Below, piece after piece: positions 1 through 8,686 of a stretch of 64,000 nt of DNA. Below the pieces are notes generated by a model that saw only the letters and a list, made by a program, of their open reading frames with translations, searched no databases and was not told the origin of the DNA. The stretch comes from Candidatus Saccharimonadota bacterium. Lineage in GTDB: Bacteria; Patescibacteriota; Saccharimonadia; Saccharimonadales; Saccharimonadaceae. The position numbers and the translations under genes were made by a program. Every line of letters begins with the position of its first letter. Positions within the stretch are counted from its first letter, which is position 1. Location of the stretch: contig JAFWDS010000033.1 in NCBI GenBank assembly GCA_017516075.1, positions 1-64,000 on the forward strand, in the 5' to 3' direction.

Positions 1-3000
1 GGCGGTGATGGTGTAGGATTTACCTTCTTTTAGGCTGACTGTGGGGTTGGCGGAGGTGGCAGTCTGATCTGTTTCACCGCTGGCGGAGAAGGTGACGCTG
101 GAGATGTGGGAGTCTGTGGAGATGGTGACGGAGTGGGTGGGGGCGGAGACTAAGCAGCGAATGCACCTCCCGTGGTACTTGTCGCTGTAGTTCGTGCCTG
201 GGCGGACGCTGCTACTATAGAAGTCCATGTAGTAAGCGTTGTAGCCAGAGTATGCTGTAGATGACCAATATAAGCCGTAGGACCCACGATTGCCCACCAA
301 ACCGCTGTTAACGTAGCCGGAATAAACGAAATTGTTAGGGTAAGCCCTCAGAGCATTAGAGGCATCTGAACCCTCTGGAGTACCAGTATAAGATGGAGTT
401 GTGCTGCTATCATAGCTTGCTGGATTGGTGCCATCATTGATGCCAGTTACAACTAGCGCCCAGAAATCATTGTTAGCTTCATTGGACTTATCACCACCTT
501 TCGGTAAATGCCAGCCAGTAGGACAAATAGAAGTACTAGTAACTGATTGATTATTTGTGGAATAATGTGTAGTATCTGCAATAGCTGCCGCCCAAGTATA
601 ATAGTTACCATAACTATACATACTAGCGTTCGTTGTACTATTGGTGGCAGAGTTACTTGTTGGGGTACTTGGTCTATCTGTGGCTGTAGTAGGCGTGTTT
701 ACATTGTTATAACGCGGAAATCTATAGCCTTGATAACTTCCTGAGATAGTTTTATCGGTAGAGCCATCGGTGCTATATAGGCTATTTGCAGTAGTACTAT
801 AATTCGCCCATGGCGCTTCTGGATTAGCTAATCCAGCAAAGCTAGCATTATAGCCTTGCGCAAGCGAACCATTAGTATTATCGGTTCCGGTATTTTCTAG
901 ACGCATGTTTTCTATCATCCAGCAGTTACCATCAGCTAGTTTCGCTATGGCATAGGTCTCGTTATCACGTTGATCGGTGAGGGCGGAAACTGAATTGATA
1001 TTGGCGGTGCCATTGGTGTGGGCGGTGGTGAGGGTTTTGCAAACATTCCAATAGTCAGATTGCATTGAGCCAGCGGATTGAACCCATACGGCGTAGAGCT
1101 TGAGTCCAGTGGTGGAATATTGACCGGCGGTCATGGTGAGGTCTTCTTGGGGACCGTAGATTTTACTGTTGCTTGTGATAGTGGAGTCTGGGCTCCAACC
1201 GGCGAAGCCGTAGCCGGAGCGAGAGAAGTTGGAAGCGAGAAGGGTAATGGAAGTGTTGGTAGAGGAGAAGGTTTGAACGCCCATGGTGCCTTCTACGTTA
1301 TTGCCGTTTGGCATGTAACAGATAGAATTGGCTGCTACTGTGTTACAAATTTCTTGGGATGCGATGGTGAGGGTGGCGGTGTCGGTGACTGTGTAGGTAG
1401 TAGGATTGGTGGTAGTGGAGCTTAATGTGCCATTTGCTGTAGTGGACCAAGAGGCGAATTCGTAGCCGGTAGTGCCGGTGGCGGTGATGGTGTAGGATTT
1501 ACCTTCTTTTAGGCTGACTGTGGGGTTGGCGGAGGTGGCGGTTTGAGTAGTTTCGCCGCTGGCGGAGAAGGTAACGCTGGAGATGTGAGAGTCTGGGGAG
1601 ATGGTGACAGAGTGGGTGGGGAATTTGGTTAGGCACCGGACTGAGAACCCGATCATGCGACCGAAGAAACTGGCAGGATCGATGTAATCTGAATAGAAGA
1701 ATAAGCTATGAGCGCTCGTAGAACTAGAGCCCGAAGTAGCAGACCAATAGTAGCCGTACGAGCCAATATTACCGAACGATCCTTCGCCGTAGTAGCCAGC
1801 GAGTAGAAAGTTCGGAGTAGTGCTGGGACCAGCTTGGGTATAGAATTTGCTAGTAGATCGAGACCATGCGCCAGTAGACATACCATAGTTTGTAGCTAGA
1901 TTATAGAAGTCTGAATTTGCTGCGGTAGCAGCATCAAAGGTGCTAGTATATCTAGAAGTTGGGAGTTTCCAATTCTTCGGGCAGATACTATGGTTGGCAT
2001 CAGTATTGTTGGTACTAATACTTCTACCGGAGCCTAGGGTGGCGGTATCCCATGAATAGTAAGAATAGCATGAGGTATTTTGACCATTAGCTCCACAGTT
2101 GGTTTTATTGCCAGAATTGTAGACATAGGCATAATTATCTGTAGAAAAGCCAGAAGTAGATGAAGCTGGAAGGACTAGTTTGCCATCGGTTACTGCCCAA
2201 CCATCTGTGGTGGGTAGAGTGTAGCTTGAATCAAAGTCGGTATCAGTGCTAGAGAGGGCGGTACCACCAGCAATATTGAGGTTCTCGGTCATCCAGACGT
2301 TGCCGTCAGCGAGTTTGGCGATGTTGTACTGCTGCCAATCACGTGCATCATAAAGTTGATACGTAGTACTATCGGCCATAGAATTAATGATGCTACTATT
2401 CATATCTTGCAAGCAAACTGCGGCGCTAATGGTTGTGGCACTGGGATTACAGCTGAGAGTTGTTGCGGAGAGGGTCAGAGTGGAGTCGTCGGTGACACTG
2501 AAGGTGGTGGGGTTAGCGGAGGTGGAGCCGATGGTACTATTGGTGCCGTTGGTCCAGGAATCTAGGGTATAGCCACTAGCAAAGGTGGCGGTGATGGTGT
2601 AGGTGGCGCCTTGGGCGAGAGAGACGGTGGTGTTTTGTGGAGTGGCGGTCTCAATGCCCAGCCCAGCATTAGTAAAGGAGACGCTAGTGACATTGGCGGG
2701 GAAGGTGACTACAACATCGCTATATTCTATGGTGCCCTCATCTCTTACGCAGCGGATGGCGAAGCCGTCCCATTTTCTATAGTTGCCGCTAGGCGTGGAA
2801 CCTTTACTACCGCTTTCTTGGTGGCCCATGCGATAGGCGTTGTTAGCATCAAGGCCAGTAGATGACCAGTAGCGGCCATTGCTATAACCACTAGTGCGAC
2901 TAGAGCCATTATAATCACCGGACCAGATGAGATTGACCGGATAAGTTCTGAGACCGGCGTCAGCATTAGAGACTCCTCCATTAACGGCAGTATTTAGAGC

Positions 3001-6000
3001 CGCCCATTCGCCAGAAGAAGTACTGGTAGGTAAGTGCCAGTTCTTAGGGCAGAGATCGCCACTAACATTGGTATTGGCGGATGTACTGAAGGTACCTTGG
3101 CCGGCAGTGGCGGTGTACCAGTTATAATAAACACCATATGAATACCAAGCAACATTATCTCCTGTGCCATTATAAGATTGAGTAAGGTTACGATTGAGAC
3201 TATTAGTATTATATTGAAGTTGATTGATGCATGAGGAATCATCATCTGTATTACAGAGAGCGTTGGATGAAGATGAGTTAGCGGCTGCAGCGGCGAAGCC
3301 GGAAGCTGGATTATGGGTATTCTGGCTGGTAATAGTAGCAGTGTTTGGCACTAGGCGGAGACTTTCAATGGTCCAACAATTATCGTCGGCAAGTTTCGCC
3401 ACAGCGTAGACATTGTCATCGCGAGTATCAGTAAGAGCGATAACGCTATTCTGAGTAAGAGTATTGCAGCCATTCCAGGACTGGAGAGTACCAGTGGGCG
3501 CTACCCATTTGGCATAGAGAGCGAGACCAGTACTGCTGATATCTGGAGTAGTAATGGTAGCATTTGGGCCATAGGGAGTAGCATTGGCGTCGGTAGCCCA
3601 GCCGGCGAAGCCATAGCCGGATTTAGAGTAGTTAGACGGGATGAGGGTGGCGCTGGAATTACTGGAGGCGGATTGATTGGCCATGGTGCCGCGGCCACCA
3701 CCTGTAACATCGGCGCCGTTGTCGTAGTAGCAGATTTTGCCGGATGGGCAGGAGTTTGCCGTATAGACGGCATAGAGAGTCTTGGTGGTTTCGGTGCCAG
3801 TACTGGTGATAGTAAGGGTGTCGCCAGAAATATAATCTATAGTACTACCTCCATTAGTTTCGGTCCAACCAGTGAAGGTGTAACCATAATATATAGGAGC
3901 GGAATTAGTGATAGTAAAATCGTGAGTGGCGTCGTAACTAGTGACTGTTTCAGAGTTTGGAGCGTCGGTACCGTTGCCGGCGTTGTAAACTAGTGTATAG
4001 GATAATTCGTTGGCTTCATGAGCAGTAAGACCCAGAGTGGCGGTGCCGGTGATAGTGTAGGTGGTGCTAGCACTAGTGGCACTACCGAGAGTTCCGTTTG
4101 CGGTGGTGGTCCAGGTATCTATAGTATAGCCAGTTTCATAGCTAGAAGTGAGAGTATATTCTACGCCACGGCGGAGATTGACTGTGCCGGTGTCGGAGGT
4201 GGTGGTGTCTTGGTTAATAACTGTTTGGGCGGGGTAATTAGCATTTGTGAAGCTGACGCTACTGACGTTGGTATCGAGATTCACGGTAACTTCATAGGAA
4301 GGAATTTCGGCGCCGGTGGCAGTGAGAGTGGCGTCGTCCGTGATAGTGTAGGTGGTGGGATTAGCGGAAGTGCTGCCGAGAGTGCCGGTTGAGGTAGTAG
4401 TCCAGTTAGATAATTCATAGCCAGAGGAAGTTGTGGCGGTGATAGTATATGGTGTGTTTTCGGCGATACTGACAGTGGGGTTACTAGGCGTAGCAGTTTC
4501 GGTGGGATAGCTATTATTCTCAAAAGATACGCCCGTAATACCGGTGCCGGCAAAATTAATCGTGACATTACTAAATGGAACATTGCCGCCCTGATAGATA
4601 CAGCGAACAGAGAAGTTGTCCCATTTGTTGTAGGTATTGACTGGGGTGATGGAACTAGCATTATAGCCCATACGATAGGCATTGCTATTGCTGCTAGCAG
4701 TAGCTTGCCAGAGACGACCTTGGGTGCCACGACCATCAGGATAATTGTTTTTAGGATTATAATCGCCGGAGTAAATGAAATTGTTAGGGTATTTACGGAT
4801 ATTGGTAGCGCCAGCACTACCGGTGCCACCGATGGCGGTAGTGAATGTATTGTATTCGCCGGAGCTACCGCCAGTTGGCAAGTGCCAGCCGGCTGGACAG
4901 ATATCACCCGCCATGGTGCCATCACTATTTGGACCGCTAGTAGTAGTAGTAGAATTGTAGGAACCGTGACCGGCAGTGGCGGTATACCAGTTGTACATGA
5001 TACCGTAGGAGTACCAAGCATTGGCGGTAGTGTTGCCAGTAGGAGATTGGGTGGCGGAACGATTTATGTTGCCAGCGTAATAATATATTTGATCGTCACA
5101 AGCTACACTATCACTACTACATTGGGAAGATGTAGGATTAGTGGAGGGAGCATCCGTTATAAAGGTAGAGGTAGGATTGTTGGTGTTATGGGCTGTAATG
5201 TTGGCGGTGCCAGGATTCAATCTGAGGTTTTCAACAATCCAGATTTTATTGTCGGCAAGCTTGGCAACGGTGTAAACTTCATCGTCGCGGTTGTCTTTCA
5301 GTGCGACAACGTCACCAACATTCATACTGGAGGCATTGGACCAAGATTGAAGAGTGTCAGAAGCTTTAATCCAGTGGGCAAAGAGAGTGAGGCCTGCAGT
5401 AGATAAATTACCTGGATTAATAGTTTGGTTGGGACCATAATTGGTGCCAGTGCCATCAGCCTCAGTATTCCAGCCGGCAAAACCATAGCCGCTTCGGTCG
5501 AAATTACTGGCGATAAGAACATTATTGGCATTGCTGGTAGCGGATTGGTTGGTCATGGTGCCACCATCGGCGTGGTTGTTATTGTAGCAGATGGTGTCGG
5601 CAGGACAATTGGCGACCCAGATGGCATAAAGAGTGACAAAACCAGATAGACCATCTCCGCCCATAGGAATTGTTTCGTTAGCGTAATAGTAATCACCGGT
5701 GCCATCAGCAGAGGTATTCCATTCCTTAAAGATGTAGCCGGTACGAGTGGGGCGTTTGTTGGATAGAGTGATGGTATTGTTGGTGGTGTCAGTGGTGTTA
5801 TCTGAGGTGGTTGGGAAATTGGCGATGGTACTATCGGTACCTTCTGAGCCGGCACCATCGAGGTTTTCATTAAATGAAACAATCGTAGAATCGGCGCAGG
5901 ATGGTGCAATCGTGAGGTAGTAATCTATAGTTCCATTATTTCCCATTGAATAACTACCAGGATTAAGGGCAGAATTGATTGAGGTGCCGTAATAAATTGA

Positions 6001-6471
6001 AAAAGTTTCTTCGATACTAGCATCGGAGGCGGTTTCGGAGGTGGTTTTGATGATAGATGGGGTGCTTGATAAAGGACTAAATGCCCCTATGGTAGTAGTA
6101 TCGCCTGTAAGGGAATAGCCCCAAGTGTTGACATTGTGGGCAGTGTCAGAAAGAGAATAAGTACTGTCTATCGGATTAATGGTAGGGAGGCTACTGGCGG
6201 AATCACCATCTAAATACAGAGTACTATCTCCGGTAGTAGCAAGCGTAAGACTGTAGCCATCGGTGCAGTTGGTGGTGATGGTGACAGATTCGTCGTGGAT
6301 ATTGATGCCGTCGCCTGCCGAAGAGGCGTTAAGAGTAATTGAATCGCTGGTAGTAATTGATGAGGAATAAGTGGTGGCGGAGGTAGGAGAAGAGAACAGA
6401 AAGAGAATACCACTTGTGAGGATGGTACAGATTAAAAACGCAGTTTTTTTGATAAAATATTGCACCCGCAT
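1..6471 (-). CDS. Giant secreted surface protein with four Fib_succ_major (C-type-lectin-like) domains, 3'-partial
   Basis: Reading the minus strand from the ATG at 6471 gives an uninterrupted frame of 2157 codons that leaves the window at base 1, so the C-terminus is missing. An alternative GTG start two codons downstream (6465) has better spacing to the AAGGG. Residues 1-33 form a signal peptide ending near PTSATT. Four Fib_succ_major domains follow at about 390-625, 1010-1245, 1370-1615 and 1830-2107, each opening with a motif like DxRDxxxYxxAKLADxxxW and closing with a VRC/IRC cysteine. Between them are InlB/Listeria-Bacteroides-type repeats (GYxFxGW...LYAxW) and Thr/Ser-rich beta domains of the form TVSLxEGxxYTITA. 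It is probably an exported adhesin or host-binding protein. Codons are strongly C-ended (ACC, GCC), unlike the neighbouring genes. A TATAAT lies at 6492-6497. Paralogues lie at 33273-35036 and 54675-57557. Confidence 0.85.
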   Translation of the reverse strand, partial: MRVQYFIKKTAFLICTILTSGILFLFSSPTSATTYSSSITTSDSITLNASSAGDGINIHDESVTITTNCTDGYSLTLATTGDSTLYLDGDSASSLPTINPIDSTYSLSDTAHNVNTWGYSLTGDTTTIGAFSPLSSTPSIIKTTSETASDASIEETFSIYYGTSINSALNPGSYSMGNNGTIDYYLTIAPSCADSTIVSFNENLDGAGSEGTDSTIANFPTTSDNTTDTTNNTITLSNKRPTRTGYIFKEWNTSADGTGDYYYANETIPMGGDGLSGFVTLYAIWVANCPADTICYNNNHADGGTMTNQSATSNANNVLIASNFDRSGYGFAGWNTEADGTGTNYGPNQTINPGNLSTAGLTLFAHWIKASDTLQSWSNASSMNVGDVVALKDNRDDEVYTVAKLADNKIWIVENLRLNPGTANITAHNTNNPTSTFITDAPSTNPTSSQCSSDSVACDDQIYYYAGNINRSATQSPTGNTTANAWYSYGIMYNWYTATAGHGSYNSTTTTSGPNSDGTMAGDICPAGWHLPTGGSSGEYNTFTTAIGGTGSAGATNIRKYPNNFIYSGDYNPKNNYPDGRGTQGRLWQATASSNSNAYRMGYNASSITPVNTYNKWDNFSVRCIYQGGNVPFSNVTINFAGTGITGVSFENNSYPTETATPSNPTVSIAENTPYTITATTSSGYELSNWTTTSTGTLGSTSANPTTYTITDDATLTATGAEIPSYEVTVNLDTNVSSVSFTNANYPAQTVINQDTTTSDTGTVNLRRGVEYTLTSSYETGYTIDTWTTTANGTLGSATSASTTYTITGTATLGLTAHEANELSYTLVYNAGNGTDAPNSETVTSYDATHDFTITNSAPIYYGYTFTGWTETNGGSTIDYISGDTLTITSTGTETTKTLYAVYTANSCPSGKICYYDNGADVTGGGRGTMANQSASSNSSATLIPSNYSKSGYGFAGWATDANATPYGPNATITTPDISSTGLALYAKWVAPTGTLQSWNGCNTLTQNSVIALTDTRDDNVYAVAKLADDNCWTIESLRLVPNTATITSQNTHNPASGFAAAAANSSSSNALCNTDDDSSCINQLQYNTNSLNRNLTQSYNGTGDNVAWYSYGVYYNWYTATAGQGTFSTSANTNVSGDLCPKNWHLPTSTSSGEWAALNTAVNGGVSNADAGLRTYPVNLIWSGDYNGSSRTSGYSNGRYWSSTGLDANNAYRMGHQESGSKGSTPSGNYRKWDGFAIRCVRDEGTIEYSDVVVTFPANVTSVSFTNAGLGIETATPQNTTVSLAQGATYTITATFASGYTLDSWTNGTNSTIGSTSANPTTFSVTDDSTLTLSATTLSCNPSATTISAAVCLQDMNSSIINSMADSTTYQLYDARDWQQYNIAKLADGNVWMTENLNIAGGTALSSTDTDFDSSYTLPTTDGWAVTDGKLVLPASSTSGFSTDNYAYVYNSGNKTNCGANGQNTSCYSYYSWDTATLGSGRSISTNNTDANHSICPKNWKLPTSRYTSTFDAATAANSDFYNLATNYGMSTGAWSRSTSKFYTQAGPSTTPNFLLAGYYGEGSFGNIGSYGYYWSATSGSSSTSAHSLFFYSDYIDPASFFGRMIGFSVRCLTKFPTHSVTISPDSHISSVTFSASGETTQTATSANPTVSLKEGKSYTITATGTTGYEFASWSTTANGTLSSTTTNPTTYTVTDTATLTIASQEICNTVAANSICYMPNGNNVEGTMGVQTFSSTNTSITLLASNFSRSGYGFAGWSPDSTITSNSKIYGPQEDLTMTAGQYSTTGLKLYAVWVQSAGSMQSDYWNVCKTLTTAHTNGTANINSVSALTDQRDNETYAIAKLADGNCWMIENMRLENTGTDNTNGSLAQGYNASFAGLANPEAPWANYSTTANSLYSTDGSTDKTISGSYQGYRFPRYNNVNTPTTATDRPSTPTSNSATNSTTNASMYSYGNYYTWAAAIADTTHYSTNNQSVTSTSICPTGWHLPKGGDKSNEANNDFWALVVTGINDGTNPASYDSSTTPSYTGTPEGSDASNALRAYPNNFVYSGYVNSGLVGNRGSYGLYWSSTAYSGYNAYYMDFYSSSVRPGTNYSDKYHGRCIRCLVSAPTHSVTISTDSHISSVTFSASGETDQTATSANPTVSLKEGKSYTITA
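152..318 (-). other. Candidate hypervariable (DGR-type) region, fourth Fib_succ domain
   Basis: This is the end of the fourth Fib_succ_major domain. Aligned codon by codon with the C-terminus of the protein at 33273-35036, the framework codons are shared (GGC TAC, TAT TGG, CCA GGC, AAG, GGG AGG, CGC TGC). The intervening codons alternate among AAC, TAC, AGC, GAC and CAC. Such changes are those expected if adenines of AAC codons in a template repeat were mutated. No template repeat or reverse transcriptase was found in the window, so this is inference. Confidence 0.4.
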
Positions 6472-6536
6472 ACCCTTGTATGATTCTATATATTATATAT
6501 AGTATCACGATTATGCTTAAATGTTAATAGAAATCG

Positions 6537-8336
6537 TTAAAAATTTTCGTCTGAGTTAGCCGTTGGGTCGCCAATAATGATAACAAAATCGTAGTCTTTG
6601 GAGATACCTTCAGGAAGTTCTTCAGCGGATTTGGCGGTGGTTTCGTATTTCTTTTCAAGGAGCTTGGTGGTACCTGGTGCAGCGTCCGTGAGAACATAGA
6701 GTGTATATTTGTTTGTGTAGTTATTGGTAGGGGCATCGCCGGCTTCGAGGTTAGTATAGCCATCATCTTCTAATTGATGAACTTCTTGAGTAGCGATACC
6801 GACTTCTTCGGTGCCGTTTAGAACTAAGATCGAGGCATCTTCGTAGACGCGGGGATCGTTGTCGAGCATTTTGGTAATGTATTTTTTAATATTAGTGTAG
6901 TTGCCGACGCCGCCGACTGGAATGACATAAGAGATGCCGTTAATGGTGCCAGTAGTCATGTAACGGGTTGGTTCGATGAGCGAGAGCTGACGCATGCTGT
7001 CGAAATCAAAATCAGTGGTGAGATGAGCGAGGGTTTTCATTTCATTGACACTAAAATTGGTGCGGAGATTGTCGCCGAGGGTGGTGGCGAGATCAATGAT
7101 GTCGGTGAGTGAGAGGTTTTTGGCGAAGATTTTGTCTTTGATACCAATAAGGATTTTTTGTTGAGAGGCGCCACGAGTGAAGTCGCCATTGGCGGTGCCG
7201 TGGCGAGCACGAGCGAGGCCGAGAGCTTCGTCGCCATTGATGGTGTATTCTTCGCCGGCTTTGAAGACGGCTTTGGTGTAGTAGTAGTCCGAGATGTCTT
7301 CATCCAACGTAATAGTAATGCCATCTAGGATGTTGACGATTTGAACGAGAGAACCCCAGTTGAGATGGGCGTAATATTGGAAATCGATGCCGAGGATGGA
7401 GCCAACTTCTTCCATGAGGGCTTCGGCGCCGGCTTGCTCGTTGTCGCCGTTGATATTGTTGCACCAGTAGACTTCGTTGATTTTGCCGGTGGCGGTACAA
7501 GTAGGGGAAGCTTTGAGGTCGCGGGGGAGGGAAAGCATGGCGATGTCGCCGGTTTCTTGATTGAGACTGATGACCATGATGGAATCGGTGAGTTGAGCGC
7601 CGTCGTGTTTGCCGTTGCCTTCGTCGCCATCCATGTTGTAGCCACTAGTACCAATGGCGAGGATATTGGTGCGGCCGTTTTCATCGGTTTTTAAAGGGTC
7701 GTATTTTTCTTCTATGAAGGTGAGGAGATCAAAGACGTTACCTTGGCCGCCGGTGATCTTGGCGATGATGTCGTTGCCCCAGATGATAAAGACTACTGCG
7801 CCGGCTACTATTAATAATAGTAAGGCTATGAGTATACGAGTGATGATCTTGCGTTTTTTGGACTTGGGCTTTTTCTCTTTTTTCATCTTTTTGGCTTCTT
7901 TCTTGGTGAGGGTTTTGCCGTCGGTGGGGGTTTTGCTGGCGGTGAGTTGCCCACTTTGCTCATCAAAATCAAAAGCTTGAACAGGGCTCAAAAAATCTTC
8001 AGTGGAGGCGACTGGTTTAGGTTCTGAAGTTGGCTCGATAGTTGGTGTCGAGATTGGTTCTGTTGGGGTTGGTACAACTAGTGGAGTAGCCGGGGAGATT
8101 TCGGAAACAGCGACGGGCTTTCTGGCCTTAGGGGTCGTCTTCCGGGTTGTTTTGGTGGTTTTTGCGGGTTTGGTGGTAGTCTTTCTCTTGGTGGTCGTAG
8201 CTGGTTTGGCGGTGGTTTTACGGGCGGATGGTTTGGGGACGGAAGCTTTGGGGGTAGATGTTTGTGGAGCTGGGGAAGAAGTCGCTTTTTTAGAGCGACG
8301 TGTGGTAAGGCCATCGATTGATTTATTCTTATCCAT
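6537..8336 (-). CDS. LytR-CpsA-Psr (LCP) family wall-polymer ligase with LytR_C domain
   Basis: A 599-residue protein. Residues 1-163 are a Lys/Thr/Pro-rich cytoplasmic tail, followed by one membrane helix (about 164-187), then an extracellular LCP domain (about 220-410, containing the SLPRDL motif and downstream Arg/Asp residues), and a C-terminal LytR_C domain (about 505-598). LCP proteins transfer undecaprenyl-linked anionic polymers onto peptidoglycan, which fits the glycopolymer locus that follows. It is transcribed divergently from the lexA-like gene across only 16 bp. A -10 box (minus strand, 8345-8350) ends 8 nt before the ATG, so the mRNA is probably leaderless. The long basic tail is unusual for the family and might bind DNA, RNA or membrane phosphates. 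The family assignment is firm; the exact polymer is inferred. Confidence 0.9.
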   Translation of the reverse strand: MDKNKSIDGLTTRRSKKATSSPAPQTSTPKASVPKPSARKTTAKPATTTKRKTTTKPAKTTKTTRKTTPKARKPVAVSEISPATPLVVPTPTEPISTPTIEPTSEPKPVASTEDFLSPVQAFDFDEQSGQLTASKTPTDGKTLTKKEAKKMKKEKKPKSKKRKIITRILIALLLLIVAGAVVFIIWGNDIIAKITGGQGNVFDLLTFIEEKYDPLKTDENGRTNILAIGTSGYNMDGDEGNGKHDGAQLTDSIMVISLNQETGDIAMLSLPRDLKASPTCTATGKINEVYWCNNINGDNEQAGAEALMEEVGSILGIDFQYYAHLNWGSLVQIVNILDGITITLDEDISDYYYTKAVFKAGEEYTINGDEALGLARARHGTANGDFTRGASQQKILIGIKDKIFAKNLSLTDIIDLATTLGDNLRTNFSVNEMKTLAHLTTDFDFDSMRQLSLIEPTRYMTTGTINGISYVIPVGGVGNYTNIKKYITKMLDNDPRVYEDASILVLNGTEEVGIATQEVHQLEDDGYTNLEAGDAPTNNYTNKYTLYVLTDAAPGTTKLLEKKYETTAKSAEELPEGISKDYDFVIIIGDPTANSDENF

Positions 8337-8374
8337 TGTTTATAATTATAACATGGCAGGACAGAAAATTACAA
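8318..8374. promoter_or_regulatory. Bidirectional promoter sharing a symmetric TATAATTATA -10 core
   Basis: The decamer at 8341-8350 reads TATAATTATA on both strands. On the plus strand TTGATT (8318-8323), a 17-bp spacer and TATAAT (8341-8346) precede the lexA ATG by 6 nt. On the minus strand TTGTAA (8369-8374), an 18-bp spacer and TATAAT (8345-8350) precede the LCP ATG by 8 nt. Each -35 lies inside the opposing coding region. Two polymerases could not occupy the site at once, so the two genes would compete for it. Confidence 0.7.
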
Positions 8375-8682
8375 AAAAACAATTAGCGTTATTGGACTTT
8401 TTACAAGATTTTACAGAGGAGAAAGGCTACTCGCCCTCTTATCGTGAGATTCAGGCTGGATTAGGGTTATCGTCAGTATCGGCAGTGGCGGAGCATATTG
8501 ATAATTTAGTTTCTAAGGGGGCTTTAAGAAAAGTGCCAGGTGCAGCGAGATCTTTGGAAATATTAGACTATAAGCATGAAGATACGGTGGAGCTTTTTAA
8601 GATGAAGATGATGGAATGTAGCGAAGAAGATAAAAAAGTGCTAGAAAAGGCGGGGGAGATTCTGGGGCTAGATTTGGGGTAG
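8353..8682 (+). CDS. LexA-type winged-helix DNA-binding protein without the S24 peptidase domain
   Basis: A 109-residue protein. Residues 1-72 match the LexA DNA-binding domain: a KQLALLDFLQDF opening, SPSYREIQ, the recognition-helix region SSVSAVAEHIDNLVSKGAL, then a wing. The C-terminal 37 residues are a charged helix. The autoproteolysis domain of LexA (Ala-Gly cleavage site, catalytic Ser/Lys) is absent, so RecA-stimulated self-cleavage is not possible for this protein alone. A longer in-frame extension upstream would overlap the LCP gene in antisense, and the -10 box at 8341-8346 rules it out. The ATG lies 6 nt after TATAAT (leaderless). It is followed after 4 bp by the CotH-like gene, so the two are probably co-transcribed. 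The fold is confident; the target is unknown. Confidence 0.8.
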   Translation: MAGQKITKKQLALLDFLQDFTEEKGYSPSYREIQAGLGLSSVSAVAEHIDNLVSKGALRKVPGAARSLEILDYKHEDTVELFKMKMMECSEEDKKVLEKAGEILGLDLG

Positions 8683-8686
8683 AAAG

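Noticed and set aside
547-5649. Several plus-strand and off-frame minus-strand open frames in the left 6 kb
   Set aside because: They are shadows of the continuous 2157-codon minus-strand frame, which has domains and consistent codon use. They have no ribosome sites.
8002-8352. Upstream extension of the lexA-like gene
   Set aside because: It would run antisense through the LCP gene and read through the -10 box; the protein match starts at the ATG at 8353.
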